Positions 1-8,448 of a stretch of DNA of 64,000 bases are shown one piece after another. This stretch comes from Flavobacterium sp. UBA7665 (GTDB lineage: Bacteria > Bacteroidota > Bacteroidia > Flavobacteriales > Flavobacteriaceae). Under the pieces are notes generated by a model, which ran no database searches, was not told the DNA's origin, and saw nothing but the letters and a program-made list of their open reading frames with translations. Within the stretch, counting starts at the first letter, position 1. Each line of letters begins with the position of its first letter. A program made the translations under genes and the position numbers. Location: assembly GCA_002483285.1 (NCBI GenBank), contig DLHP01000029.1:62001-126000 (forward strand), in the 5' to 3' direction.

Positions 1-1
1 A

Positions 2-1300
2 GCGAGCGTTGTGATACAAGGCACCGGTCTTGGCTCACAAACCGATGTGGATGGGCGTTATTCTTTACGCGCCAAACGCGGCGATGTGTTGGTGTATTCT
101 TTTATCGGGTTGGATAATCAATCAGTACGCGTCAGGAATGGCAACCATTACAATGTTGTCCTTTCGGGTTCGAGTACTGAATTGAGCGAAGTCGTGGTCA
201 CTTCGATGGGCGTCCGAAAAGAGAAAAAAGCTTTGGGTTATGCTGTGACTAAAGTTTCGGATAAATCCGTGGAAGAGAAATCGTCGCGAAATGCTGCGAG
301 CGTAGTCATACGAGGAGCTAAAACAAATCTGGTTGACTATGAAAGTGAGAAATCTGACGATTTTGATTATGGAATCGACGAAATTAGACGTGACGTCAAA
401 ATCGAAACCTGGAATCCAGATCGCATTTACCTCAAAGTGCTCGAAGCCGCGCCGGAGGCTAAGAAATATGAGGCTTATCTCGAGCTTCGTATCCAACAGG
501 AACAAAACCCGTCGTTCTATTTTGATGTGGCCAATTTTTTCTACAACAAAGGTGATCGTGCCAAAGCATTACTCGTGCTCTCCAACATCGCCGATCTGGG
601 ACTTGAAAATCACCAGTTGTACAAATCATTGACTTACGTACTGCGCCAATGGGAAGCCTATGATGACGCGCTGTTTACTGCAAATCGTGTCGCCCAATGG
701 CGGAAGCACGAACCGCAAAGCCACCGCGACCTGGCCTTGGCCCTGGAAGACAACAAACAATACCAGGCAGCGTTTGATGCGCTTATTGCTGCGCTAGAAG
801 TGAATTACTATGGTGAAATGGACGGTCAATACGAAGGCGTAGAAGACATCATCCTCATGGACATCAACCGTTTGACTGCCGATCACAGCAACCTCAACAC
901 CGCAAAATTGGATCCGAAATACCTAGCGAAGATGCCTGTAGCGATCCGGATTGTGTTGAATTGGAACCAAATGGACACCGATATCGATTTGCACGTCATT
1001 GAGCCTACGGGAGAAGAATGTTATTTCGCGCACCGCGATACCGCCGCAGGAGCAAGGTTCTCGAAGGATTTTACGGAGGGTTATGGACCCGAACAATATT
1101 TGTTGCGCCACGCCATGCCCGGAAAGTATCAAATCAGGACCAACTACTACGGAGAAAGGGCGCTCACCGAAAACGGCCCAGCCACAGTAATGGTGGAAAT
1201 TTACACCACCAAAAACGGCAAAACGACACGAAAGCTACAAACCATCCAGCTTGGCGCGATCAAGGAAAACCAAAACCTTGCGATGCTCACCATCGATTGA
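2..1300 (+). CDS. CarboxypepD_reg-like / TPR / DUF2135 protein, 5' truncated
   Basis: The reading frame is open to the left edge, so this is the C-terminal part of a longer protein. The first residues (ASVVIQGTGLGSQTDVDGRY) are a carboxypeptidase-regulatory-like beta sandwich. It is followed by LSEVVVTSMGVRKEKKALGY, which resembles the entry into the plug of SusC-type TonB receptors. No barrel follows. Instead there is a helical, TPR-like stretch (about residues 130-290) and a C-terminal domain resembling DUF2135 (about 305-429, with a DTDIDLHVIEPTGE core). Bacteroidota proteins with this tail often carry VIT and VWA domains upstream, which would lie outside the window. Probably cell-envelope located. 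The exact role is unknown. Confidence 0.75.
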   Translation, partial: ASVVIQGTGLGSQTDVDGRYSLRAKRGDVLVYSFIGLDNQSVRVRNGNHYNVVLSGSSTELSEVVVTSMGVRKEKKALGYAVTKVSDKSVEEKSSRNAASVVIRGAKTNLVDYESEKSDDFDYGIDEIRRDVKIETWNPDRIYLKVLEAAPEAKKYEAYLELRIQQEQNPSFYFDVANFFYNKGDRAKALLVLSNIADLGLENHQLYKSLTYVLRQWEAYDDALFTANRVAQWRKHEPQSHRDLALALEDNKQYQAAFDALIAALEVNYYGEMDGQYEGVEDIILMDINRLTADHSNLNTAKLDPKYLAKMPVAIRIVLNWNQMDTDIDLHVIEPTGEECYFAHRDTAAGARFSKDFTEGYGPEQYLLRHAMPGKYQIRTNYYGERALTENGPATVMVEIYTTKNGKTTRKLQTIQLGAIKENQNLAMLTID

Positions 1301-1304
1301 TACA

Positions 1305-1335
1305 ACAAGCCTTTCGGAAACGGAAGGCTTTTTCT
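1305..1335. terminator. Bidirectional intrinsic terminator
   Basis: The inverted repeat AAGCCTTTC / GGAAGGCTT at 1307-1330 is followed by a T-run on the plus strand. It sits between the convergent DUF2135 gene and ggt and could serve both. Confidence 0.7.
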
Positions 1336-3006
1336 TTAGAAACCTACGGCCTTGTCATCACCGCGAAAATCAGCGCCGCCTTCAAGCGAACCGTCTGGCA
1401 AAATCATGATCGCATCGACCTTTCCGATGACCGGCAAATTCTTTTCGTTGACGTTGTAGCCTTTTTTAGACAGGCTTTTTAGCAATTCAGGATCAAATTT
1501 CCCGGGCTCAAAGTCGACTTCATCGGGCAGCCATTGGTGGTGGAACCGCGGCGCATTGACGGCTTGTTGTACGCCCATATTAAACACGCTTACGTTGAGT
1601 ATCGTTTGCAGTACCGATGTGATAATCGTAGAGCCGCCGGGCGTTCCTAAAATTAGAAAAAGTTTCCCGTCTTTCTCGACGATCGTCGGTGTCATTGAAC
1701 TCAGCATGCGTTTTCCGGGAGCAATGCTGTTGGCCTCAGCACCCACCAAACCGTAAGAGTTGGGAATGCCGGGCTTGGCGCTGAAATCATCCATCTGGTT
1801 GTTGAAAAAGAAGCCCAATTCATCCGAATACAGCTTGGACCCGAATGCGCCATTGAGCGTCGTGGTTGCCGCAACCGCATTGCCAAAAGCATCCACGATA
1901 GAATAGTGGGTGGTTTCATCGCTTTCTGAAAAGGTGATGTTGCCATGCGAAACTTGGGCTGACGGCGTCGCTTTTGTCCAACTAAAATTTCTCATACGTT
2001 GCTTGAGGTAATTTTTTTCAACCAACTTGTTTTTAGGAATTTGCACAAAGTCGGGGTCGCCTAGAAAGAAGTTCCGGTCGGCATAAGCACGGCGTTCGGC
2101 TTCCACAATTACCTGGATGGCTTTTTCGGAATTGTGACCGTACTTTGCAAGCGGATATGGTTCAATCATTTTCATGATTTGTTGCAAGGTAAGGCCTCCG
2201 CTCGATGGCGGTGCCATAGAAATGACTTTGAGGTTCTTGTAGGTAAAGGTCACCATTTCACGCCATTTGACTTCATAGTTTTTTAAATCTTCAAGCGTGA
2301 GGATGCCGCCGTTTCGTTGCACGAATGCCACGATTTTTTGCGCGGTTTCGCCTTGGTAGAATTCTGCCGCTCCGTTTGTCATGATGCGCGAAAGGGTTTC
2401 GGCCAGCGCCGGATATTTGATGGTATCACCGGCTTTAAACGGTCGTGCGAATAAGGTTTCCTTTCCGCTTACTTTGACGATGTCTGCGCGCCATTGATCC
2501 ATTTGTTTTTGTTGGTAGGGCGTGATGACAACGCCTCTTTTAGCCAAGTCGATGATGGGCGTGAGGATGTCTGCCATTGGCAGTTTACCGAATTTTTTGT
2601 GTACCGCAAAAACGCCGGCGACGGTACCCGGAACGCCAATAGCCATAGCGCCATCGACGCTTAGGTTTGGGATGACATTGCCCGCTTGGTCGAGGTACAT
2701 GTTTTTGGTGGCTTTTATGGGCGCTTTCTCGCGGTAATCGAGTGATCCGGTGTCGCCATTGGCTTTTCTATAAACCATGAATCCGCCACCGCCGATGTTG
2801 CCAGCGTATGGATAGGCAACGGCAAGCGCAAGTTCTGTAGCGGCCATCGCATCGAACGCATTACCTCCTTTTTGGAGGATGTCGGCACCGATTTTGGAGG
2901 CTTCCTCACGCGCGGAAACGACCATGGCTTTTTGGGTAATGAGCCCGCGTTGCGCCAACGCATTGAGCGTGCAGCAAAGCAGCAGGAGCGAGGCGATAAA
3001 TCTCAT
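1336..3006 (-). CDS. ggt: Gamma-glutamyltransferase
   Basis: Cleaves the gamma-glutamyl bond of glutathione and related compounds, or transfers the gamma-glutamyl group to amino acids or peptides. The protein has 556 residues and begins with a signal peptide (hydrophobic MRFIASLLLLCC, likely cut after ALAQ), so it is periplasmic or exported. The family precursor is autocleaved just before a conserved Thr, here T365 in DETTHYS, which becomes the N-terminal nucleophile of the small subunit. Other family signatures are GNIGGGGFM near residue 70, LSSMTPTIV and GTPGGSTI. Its ATG overlaps the acpH stop by 4 bp (ATGA), so the two genes are probably translationally coupled. Confidence 0.93.
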   Translation of the reverse strand: MRFIASLLLLCCTLNALAQRGLITQKAMVVSAREEASKIGADILQKGGNAFDAMAATELALAVAYPYAGNIGGGGFMVYRKANGDTGSLDYREKAPIKATKNMYLDQAGNVIPNLSVDGAMAIGVPGTVAGVFAVHKKFGKLPMADILTPIIDLAKRGVVITPYQQKQMDQWRADIVKVSGKETLFARPFKAGDTIKYPALAETLSRIMTNGAAEFYQGETAQKIVAFVQRNGGILTLEDLKNYEVKWREMVTFTYKNLKVISMAPPSSGGLTLQQIMKMIEPYPLAKYGHNSEKAIQVIVEAERRAYADRNFFLGDPDFVQIPKNKLVEKNYLKQRMRNFSWTKATPSAQVSHGNITFSESDETTHYSIVDAFGNAVAATTTLNGAFGSKLYSDELGFFFNNQMDDFSAKPGIPNSYGLVGAEANSIAPGKRMLSSMTPTIVEKDGKLFLILGTPGGSTIITSVLQTILNVSVFNMGVQQAVNAPRFHHQWLPDEVDFEPGKFDPELLKSLSKKGYNVNEKNLPVIGKVDAIMILPDGSLEGGADFRGDDKAVGF

Positions 3007-3587
3007 AAACTGTTTAACTTTTCTGCGGCGTGGGCGCGCAAATCTTCAAAAAACCGCGTAAACTCGGATTCAAACAAAGGGTAATATTGCTCGAGTTCAT
3101 TGATGGAGTACTGCATCTTTGAGTTGTTTTTGGTGCGTTGGTCCATCTGGAACAAGATCCTGGCGATGCCTTCTTTGTATTGGTAGTTGAGCAACCAGTT
3201 GCGCTCGATCATATACGGCATCATGCCTTGGGTTTTTTCTGTAAGCAGCTCGTAGTTGTCGCGTAGGGATTGGTAAAACCGTTCTACAAAATCGGCGAGC
3301 TTTTCTTCGCTGTATTGTTGCCAGTTCTTGGCGAGGAAATGGTCGTAGAACACATCCATGATTACGCCGGCATAGTGATGGTATTTTTCGTGCAGTCGCT
3401 TGGTGCCTTCGCGGAAAATAGGGTGGCTATCGGTGTAGGTGTCGATGGCGCGGTGCAAGAGTATGCCTTTCTGGATGTCGGCTGGAAGATGTTCGTACTG
3501 TTTGCCACGGATGCCGTCGGCCATGAAGTTGCCAATCTTGATCAGGTCATTGTTGCCCGAAAGGTAAATGTGTGCGAGGAAATTCAT
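3003..3587 (-). CDS. acpH: Acyl carrier protein phosphodiesterase (AcpH/DUF479)
   Basis: The 194-residue protein beginning MNFLAHIYLSG matches the AcpH family, which removes the 4'-phosphopantetheine group from holo-ACP. The HD-phosphatase-like pattern is visible: MNFLAH, then GNFMADGIRG, HRAIDTYTDSH and MDVFYDHFLA, supplying His and Asp residues for metal binding. The frame stays open to 3875, but that extension runs through a repeat element and is not protein-like. The ATG at 3587 gives the family length and is preferred. The stop overlaps the ggt start. Why an ACP hydrolase is coupled to ggt is not evident. Confidence 0.88.
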   Translation of the reverse strand: MNFLAHIYLSGNNDLIKIGNFMADGIRGKQYEHLPADIQKGILLHRAIDTYTDSHPIFREGTKRLHEKYHHYAGVIMDVFYDHFLAKNWQQYSEEKLADFVERFYQSLRDNYELLTEKTQGMMPYMIERNWLLNYQYKEGIARILFQMDQRTKNNSKMQYSINELEQYYPLFESEFTRFFEDLRAHAAEKLNSL

Positions 3588-3738
3588 CAGGTTGCGGTTG
3601 ATTCGTAAATATAGCAAAACTTTGCTTAATGCGAATGGTTGTGAAATGCACGGAAAAATCGGGCATATCGTCGAAAACTGTACTTTGGGATATGGCAGTG
3701 TGGTTGCAACTGCTATATTTGCAGTGTTTTTGCGTGAA

Positions 3739-3797
3739 GGATGGGAGCGGTATCCTTTTGTGACGTCAGGAGCAAAAGATAAAGCGGACAGCCTGAC
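3739..3797 (-). repeat. Interspersed palindromic element, copy 1
   Basis: GGATGGGAGCGGTATCCTTTTG and AGCAAAAGATAAAGCGGACAGCC-type arms surround a short unrelated centre containing TGACGTCA. The arms match the reverse complement of the elements at 19570, 40057 and, more weakly, 63040. It lies in the 331-bp gap between the divergent acpH and glmM genes. Outside the element, the gap also holds two small GCTGCGC palindromes at 3868-3892. I see no gene in it. Confidence 0.75.
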
Positions 3798-3918
3798 GGC
3801 AACTGTTGCTGATTGAAAACAGTATGCTGATTGCCGGCACGCCCAACATTCATAATTTATTCCGCTGCGCTCCATACCGTTTGGCTGCGCCTCGGGTCAA
3901 CACTTAAATAATTAAAAA

Positions 3919-5307
3919 ATGACTTTAATCAAATCAATATCAGGAATCCGCGGAACCATTGGCGGTAAAGCGGGTGACAATTTAACGCCGGTGGACGCCG
4001 TGAAATTTGCCTCGGCTTACGGGACGTTCCTCAAAAATAACATCAAAAAAGACAAGTTGACCGTTGTAATTGGCCGCGATGCCAGGATTTCGGGACCGAT
4101 GATCCACAATCTGGTGGTCAATACGCTCATTGGGCTTGGTATTGACGTGATTGATTTGGGCTTGTCGACAACGCCAACCGTAGAAGTCGCGGTTCCTTTG
4201 GAGAAAGCCGATGGCGGGATTATCCTCACAGCTTCGCACAACCCCAAACAATGGAATGCTTTGAAATTGCTTAACGCAAAGGGCGAATTTTTGAGTGGTG
4301 ACGACGGCGCCAAAATTTTAGAGATTGCCGAAGCCGAAGCGTTTGACTTTTCGGACGTGGACAATCTGGGCGAGATTACAATCAACGATGCGTATATGGA
4401 CATTCATATTGACGAAGTGTTGAATTTGCCACTCGTGGATATCGAAGCGGTTAAGGCAGCGAAATTTAAAGTAGTTGTGGATGCGGTGAATTCATCGGGC
4501 GGGATCATCATCCCAAAATTACTCGAGCAAATGGGCGTGGAGGTCGTGAAATTGTATTGCGAACCCAATGGGCATTTCCCGCACAACCCCGAACCTTTGA
4601 AAGAACATTTGGGCGATATCTCTAAATTGGTCGTCGAAGAAAAAGCCGATTTGGGCGTGGTCGTGGATCCTGACGTGGACCGTTTGGCGTTTGTATCCGA
4701 AGACGGCGAAATGTTTGGAGAAGAGTATACTTTAGTAGCCGTAGCCGATTACGTTTTGTCTAAAACGCCCGGAAATACCGTCTCTAATATGTCATCGTCA
4801 CGTGCTTTGCGCGATGTGACCAACGACCACAAAGGCAGCTATGAAGCCAGCGCGGTAGGCGAGGTGAACGTGGTAGAACTCATGAAAAAGAACAATGCCA
4901 TCATTGGCGGCGAAGGCAACGGTGGCATCATTTACCCCGAATTGCATTACGGACGAGACAGCTTGGTGGGCGTGGCTTTATTCCTCACGCATTTGGCGAA
5001 TAAGAAGATGAAAGTGTCGGAGTTGCGCGCGTCGTATCCGGAATATTACATGAGCAAAAACAAGATCGAGCTCACGCCGCAGATTGATGTGGATGCAATC
5101 CTATCGGCAATGACAGAAAAATACAAAGCCGAAGACATCAAAACCATAGACGGCGTTAAGATTGACTTTGCCGAGAATTGGGTGCATTTGCGCAAATCGA
5201 ATACTGAGCCGATTATCAGGATTTACACTGAGGCGGCAACGCAGCAATTGGCGGATGATTTGGCGCTGCGGATTATTGAGGAAATTAAAGCGATTGCGGG
5301 AATCTGA
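3919..5307 (+). CDS. glmM: Phosphoglucosamine mutase
   Basis: Converts glucosamine-6-phosphate to glucosamine-1-phosphate for UDP-GlcNAc, peptidoglycan and lipid A synthesis. The 462-residue protein has all four alpha-D-phosphohexomutase signatures. These are the phosphoserine loop TASHNPKQW (S106), the metal-binding loop DPDVDRLA (250-257), the sugar-binding loop GEGNGG (331-336) and the C-terminal phosphate-binding loop RKSNTEP. Length and sequence fit the Bacteroidota GlmM-like group, and the related phosphomannomutase/phosphoglucomutase activity is the main alternative. It is transcribed away from acpH and ends in a long non-coding gap. Confidence 0.9.
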   Translation: MTLIKSISGIRGTIGGKAGDNLTPVDAVKFASAYGTFLKNNIKKDKLTVVIGRDARISGPMIHNLVVNTLIGLGIDVIDLGLSTTPTVEVAVPLEKADGGIILTASHNPKQWNALKLLNAKGEFLSGDDGAKILEIAEAEAFDFSDVDNLGEITINDAYMDIHIDEVLNLPLVDIEAVKAAKFKVVVDAVNSSGGIIIPKLLEQMGVEVVKLYCEPNGHFPHNPEPLKEHLGDISKLVVEEKADLGVVVDPDVDRLAFVSEDGEMFGEEYTLVAVADYVLSKTPGNTVSNMSSSRALRDVTNDHKGSYEASAVGEVNVVELMKKNNAIIGGEGNGGIIYPELHYGRDSLVGVALFLTHLANKKMKVSELRASYPEYYMSKNKIELTPQIDVDAILSAMTEKYKAEDIKTIDGVKIDFAENWVHLRKSNTEPIIRIYTEAATQQLADDLALRIIEEIKAIAGI

Positions 5308-5537
5308 TTCAACGGATTTTAATACTAAAGCCCAATGGCTCAAACCATATAAACCGATTTTGGTTTTGGCTTAATAACAAATGTGGTTTTTCTGTAAGAG
5401 GGGTGAGTGAAAAAGTTGTAATTTACCTTCAGGGAAGGGGCGGATGTGTTCCCTAAACAATTGCGATGGCTTTCAAATGCAGGATTTCCGCATACTTTGT
5501 TAATTTTTTTACTCTTGCAAACGTTTGAGACATATTT

Positions 5538-5574
5538 AAAAAAAAGCGGAACATTTTACGCTCCGCTTTTTTTT
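5538..5574 (+). terminator. Intrinsic terminator
   Basis: AAAAGCGGA / TCCGCTTTT stem with A- and T-runs on both sides. It probably ends the glmM transcript, although it lies 230 bp downstream. Confidence 0.7.
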
Positions 5575-5602
5575 ATGCAATTATTAATTGTCAATACTCC
5601 AA

Positions 5603-5628
5603 TAAAAAGCCCGACGCGAGCCGGGCAT
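5603..5628 (-). terminator. Intrinsic terminator of the barrel gene
   Basis: On the minus strand, GCCCGGCTCGCGTCGGGC is followed by TTTTTATT, 9 bp after the stop codon of the barrel gene. Confidence 0.75.
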
Positions 5629-5636
5629 TCTATGCG

Positions 5637-6533
5637 TTAAAACGAAACGCTATAGGTAAGCGCTGCGGTAAACGAACGCGTAAGACCATCGGGGCGCACT
5701 TCCCTGACGATAAAAGGCGTGGCGACCGAGGCTTCGATACTGTTTTTAGCATCGAGACGATAAACACCTATGAGATTGCCGTTGAGGGTAAGTCCGCCCG
5801 AGCCCGCAATACGCTCGCGGATCCCGTAGATGTTTTCAAAACTGTCTTCGCCTAAATGGAAAATCCCAAGGAGGTTGGGCCTGAACGTGAATTTTTTATT
5901 GGGCGTCGGGTAGGAGTATCCTACGCGCAGTAAAGCATCGGGTTGGCGTACCAATAGATTGGTGGACACAAAGGCATCGGTTCCCGAAAACTCCCTGAAA
6001 TACGAATTCCGATTGAGGTTAAACACCGGAACCTGCAAGGCTGCGTTGAAATCCCACGATTTGTAGCGTAAGTTGGTACCTGCCAGCAAATCAAAAGTTC
6101 CCAAACTGGCCTGGTAGTCCATGGGCAGCGAATTGCCGTTGATTTTGAGGTTGGCGCTCGTAAACGGAAATTTCATACCCAACTGGCTGCTCCATTGGGC
6201 CGAACTTTTCGTTTTCCAAAGGTAATTTCCGATGAGGTAGGCGTCGCCAAAGGTGCCGCGCGTGCCAAAACTGCCTTGTGCGACATTAAACGTAACTCTA
6301 GTCGTCAGGGCGAATTGGCGGTTCCATTGCCGGGTGTAGGAAAGCTGCGGTGAAAAATAGGTCACATCGGCTTGACCGGTGCCAAACAGGCCAACCAACT
6401 CAATGTTGTTCGGGAACAAATTCCCTTCGGTGTTGCCTTTACCTGCAATACTGCAAATACCTGCATCACTACAGCCTTGAGCGGCAGCAACTCCAGCGGC
6501 CAAAAAAACGACAGTCAAAAATAGGTTTTTCAT
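5637..6533 (-). CDS. Outer-membrane beta-barrel protein with CSDAGxC motif
   Basis: A 298-residue protein with a signal peptide (MKNLFLTVVFLAAGVAAAQ). The mature N-terminus is Cys-containing, GCSDAGICSI, and could form a disulfide. The rest alternates amphipathic beta strands and ends in an aromatic residue (ALTYSVSF), as outer-membrane barrels do. The start at 6533 was chosen because the upstream 19 codons are not signal-like and overlap the DM13 gene. The stop of the DM13 lipoprotein is only 5 bp upstream, so the two are probably one operon. The transported substrate is unknown. A link to redox chemistry is only inferred from the partner. Confidence 0.7.
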   Translation of the reverse strand: MKNLFLTVVFLAAGVAAAQGCSDAGICSIAGKGNTEGNLFPNNIELVGLFGTGQADVTYFSPQLSYTRQWNRQFALTTRVTFNVAQGSFGTRGTFGDAYLIGNYLWKTKSSAQWSSQLGMKFPFTSANLKINGNSLPMDYQASLGTFDLLAGTNLRYKSWDFNAALQVPVFNLNRNSYFREFSGTDAFVSTNLLVRQPDALLRVGYSYPTPNKKFTFRPNLLGIFHLGEDSFENIYGIRERIAGSGGLTLNGNLIGVYRLDAKNSIEASVATPFIVREVRPDGLTRSFTAALTYSVSF

Positions 6534-6538
6534 ACTTT

Positions 6539-6958
6539 TCAGTTTTCGGTTAGTGGGGCAATGGCAAAAAGGTGGTTGTATTGCTGGCAATGGATCAGTA
6601 CAAAAGGATACTGCGCGACATCAACAGCTGTTGGGATTGGGTAGACCGTTTCCCCGGTCAAGTTGCCCAGGTTTACGAATGCTGTGGGAGTTGCGGCTTT
6701 AGAAAGGTAGACCTTAAGATCAGGGCCATCCGAAATACGGAATCCCTCGAGTTGCACCTTATAGCCGTTGGCATCGCTGTAAATGTTGGCCGATCCGGTA
6801 ACGGTGATTCCTGACGTAGCCGAGAAATCTCCGCTGTAGCGTAACATGGAAGTTGGTGTAATGGTTTGGACGTCAACTCCATCGCGAGTGAGCTCGCCTT
6901 CTGATTCGCAGCTGCCAGACCAAAAGGCCAGCAGCAAAAGGATGATTGGTTTTTTCAT
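6539..6958 (-). CDS. DM13-domain lipoprotein
   Basis: A 139-residue protein with a lipoprotein signal (LLLAFWSGSC, Cys17), so probably membrane anchored. Residues about 40-137 match the DM13 domain: a SGDFSATSGITVTGSA strand pair, then SDGPDLKVYLS, a central NLGNLTGETVYPIP, and the end VLIHCQQYNHLFAIAPL with the conserved Cys. DM13 domains are proposed to take part in electron transfer. The downstream barrel gene starts 5 bp after the stop. A -7-like box TACCTTTA lies at 6975-6982 on the minus strand. Confidence 0.82.
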   Translation of the reverse strand: MKKPIILLLLAFWSGSCESEGELTRDGVDVQTITPTSMLRYSGDFSATSGITVTGSANIYSDANGYKVQLEGFRISDGPDLKVYLSKAATPTAFVNLGNLTGETVYPIPTAVDVAQYPFVLIHCQQYNHLFAIAPLTEN

Positions 6959-7078
6959 TTTTGATTTTTTATTGTAAAGGTAGCTGGCAGTCTTTTGCCG
7001 AATTGTCGGCTACTTTACAATTGGGGAAAAATTGTGCAAACGCGATATATTCGCACAAACCCACCAGGAGCGGATCGC

Positions 7079-7840
7079 TTAAAGCATCTGCCCGCCCGAA
7101 ACCTCAATGCGCTGTGCTGTGACCCATTTTGCGTCATCCGAGCAAAGAAAGGCTACGACACTTCCGATATCATCGGGCAATCCCACGCGACCCAAAGCGG
7201 TAGCCGAAGCGATGTAATTATTGAGGTCTTTGTTGTCGCGTACTGCGCCGCCGCTAAAATCGGTGGCAATGGCACCGGGCGCAACGATATTGACGCGTAT
7301 TTTCCTTGCGCCGAGTTCCTTGGCCTGGTATTTTGTGAGTGTTTCCATCGCGCCTTTCATTGAAGCATATGCGGCATAACCCGGTAAAGAAAAACGCGCC
7401 AGGCCGGTTGAGATGTTGACGATTCCCCCGCCGTCGTTCATCATTGTGAGTGCGCGCTGCGACAGGAAAAACGGCGCTTTGAAATGGATGTTGGACAGGT
7501 TGTTGAATGCCGCCTCGGTGGTTTCTGCAAATGATGCATGGTAACCTACACCGGCGTTGTTGATGAGGAAATCGAAACTTGTGGTTTGGAAGGTTTCGTT
7601 TAGGGCGGTTTTGACCCGAGCGAAAAAGCGGTCGAAGGTTTGCGAATCGGCGACATTGAGTTGAATGGCTACCGCTTTTTGCCCGAGTTGCTCGATTTCG
7701 GCTGCGACCGCAAGCGCTTCCTCGATCTTACTGTTGTAAGTCAGGATAATGTTTAGGCCTTTTTTGGCAAGGGATAAGGCCATGTTTTTCCCGAGGCCAC
7801 GGCTGCCGCCGGTAACCAGTGCAATTTTTGGATGTTCCAT
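7079..7840 (-). CDS. SDR family NAD(P)-dependent oxidoreductase
   Basis: A 253-residue classical short-chain dehydrogenase. The cofactor loop is TGGSRGLGK (residues 10-18), with NNAG in the middle, a catalytic Ser in IVNISTG, and YAAYASMKG with the YxxxK catalytic pair. Its C-terminus (TAQRIEVSGGQML) resembles FabG-like enzymes. The substrate cannot be read from sequence. A small AraC-type regulator lies just upstream on the same strand and may control it. Confidence 0.88.
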   Translation of the reverse strand: MEHPKIALVTGGSRGLGKNMALSLAKKGLNIILTYNSKIEEALAVAAEIEQLGQKAVAIQLNVADSQTFDRFFARVKTALNETFQTTSFDFLINNAGVGYHASFAETTEAAFNNLSNIHFKAPFFLSQRALTMMNDGGGIVNISTGLARFSLPGYAAYASMKGAMETLTKYQAKELGARKIRVNIVAPGAIATDFSGGAVRDNKDLNNYIASATALGRVGLPDDIGSVVAFLCSDDAKWVTAQRIEVSGGQML

Positions 7841-7870
7841 TTTTAAAGGTATTTGGATGATTTAACCGTA

Positions 7871-7878
7871 CAAAGGTA
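7871..7878 (-). promoter_or_regulatory. Bacteroidota -7 box for the SDR gene
   Basis: TACCTTTG on the minus strand, 30 bp before the SDR start, fits TAnnTTTG. No clear -33 TTG was found. Confidence 0.5.
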
Positions 7879-7932
7879 GTTTGGGTCTCGTCCTTAAAAA
7901 TGGTACTGGTTTCCGATAAAATGGTGACTAGT

Positions 7933-8334
7933 TCAGTTTTTTACACGCTGCGAATCCAGGAAACTTTCGCGGTATTGTTTGGGTGCCTGCCCGCCAAAAC
8001 GTTTGAAAAATTTGGTGAAGTTTGAAGCGTCGAAAGTCAGGAAAGCAGCAATCTCGGCAATGCTTTGGTTGTTGTCGCGCAGTTTTTCCTTGGCGATTTC
8101 CATGATTTTTTCTTCAAAAAAATAACACGGATGCTTGCCAGTGGTCAATTTGATGGTATTGCTTAGGTGCGTCGGGTGAATGAATAGCTTGGCGGCGAAG
8201 TCGCGGATTTCATACATTTCAGTCACTTTACCCGAAGTGAATTCGGCCAGGTGCGTATCGATGGCTTTAAGATATTCGGAGGTGATTTCGTGTTGGCGCG
8301 CGAGTATTTTCTGCGGAATTTTGGTCATCGGCAT
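7933..8334 (-). CDS. Small AraC-type HTH transcriptional regulator
   Basis: About 133 residues. The C-terminal half is an AraC double helix-turn-helix (FAAKLFIHPTHLSNTIKL, then IAEIAAFLTFDASNFTKFFK and GQAPKQYR). There is no room for the usual N-terminal sensor domain. The frame is open to 8664, but that part overlaps the divergent AsmA gene and looks non-coding. Starts at 8334 or 8328 both fit, and I chose the longer. It lies upstream of, and co-directional with, the SDR gene, so it is a candidate regulator of it. Confidence 0.8.
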   Translation of the reverse strand: MPMTKIPQKILARQHEITSEYLKAIDTHLAEFTSGKVTEMYEIRDFAAKLFIHPTHLSNTIKLTTGKHPCYFFEEKIMEIAKEKLRDNNQSIAEIAAFLTFDASNFTKFFKRFGGQAPKQYRESFLDSQRVKN

Positions 8335-8448
8335 AACAGTGAGTTGGCTTGGGTAAAGATAGGAAGATTTAAAACTTGCAACCAAATTCGTGGGTGGTGA
8401 TAAAGAGCACCCGGATTTATTCGTACTATTACAATACCAAATGACCCG

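Larger units (their letters stand above)
5308..5636. other. Intergenic region without a gene
   Basis: A 329-bp gap between convergent genes. It contains two terminators at its right end. I see no credible ORF or RNA in the first 220 bp. Confidence 0.6.

Noticed and set aside
3588..3875. N-terminal extension of AcpH
   Set aside because: The extension translates a repeat element and is not related to the family. The ATG at 3587 gives the normal length.
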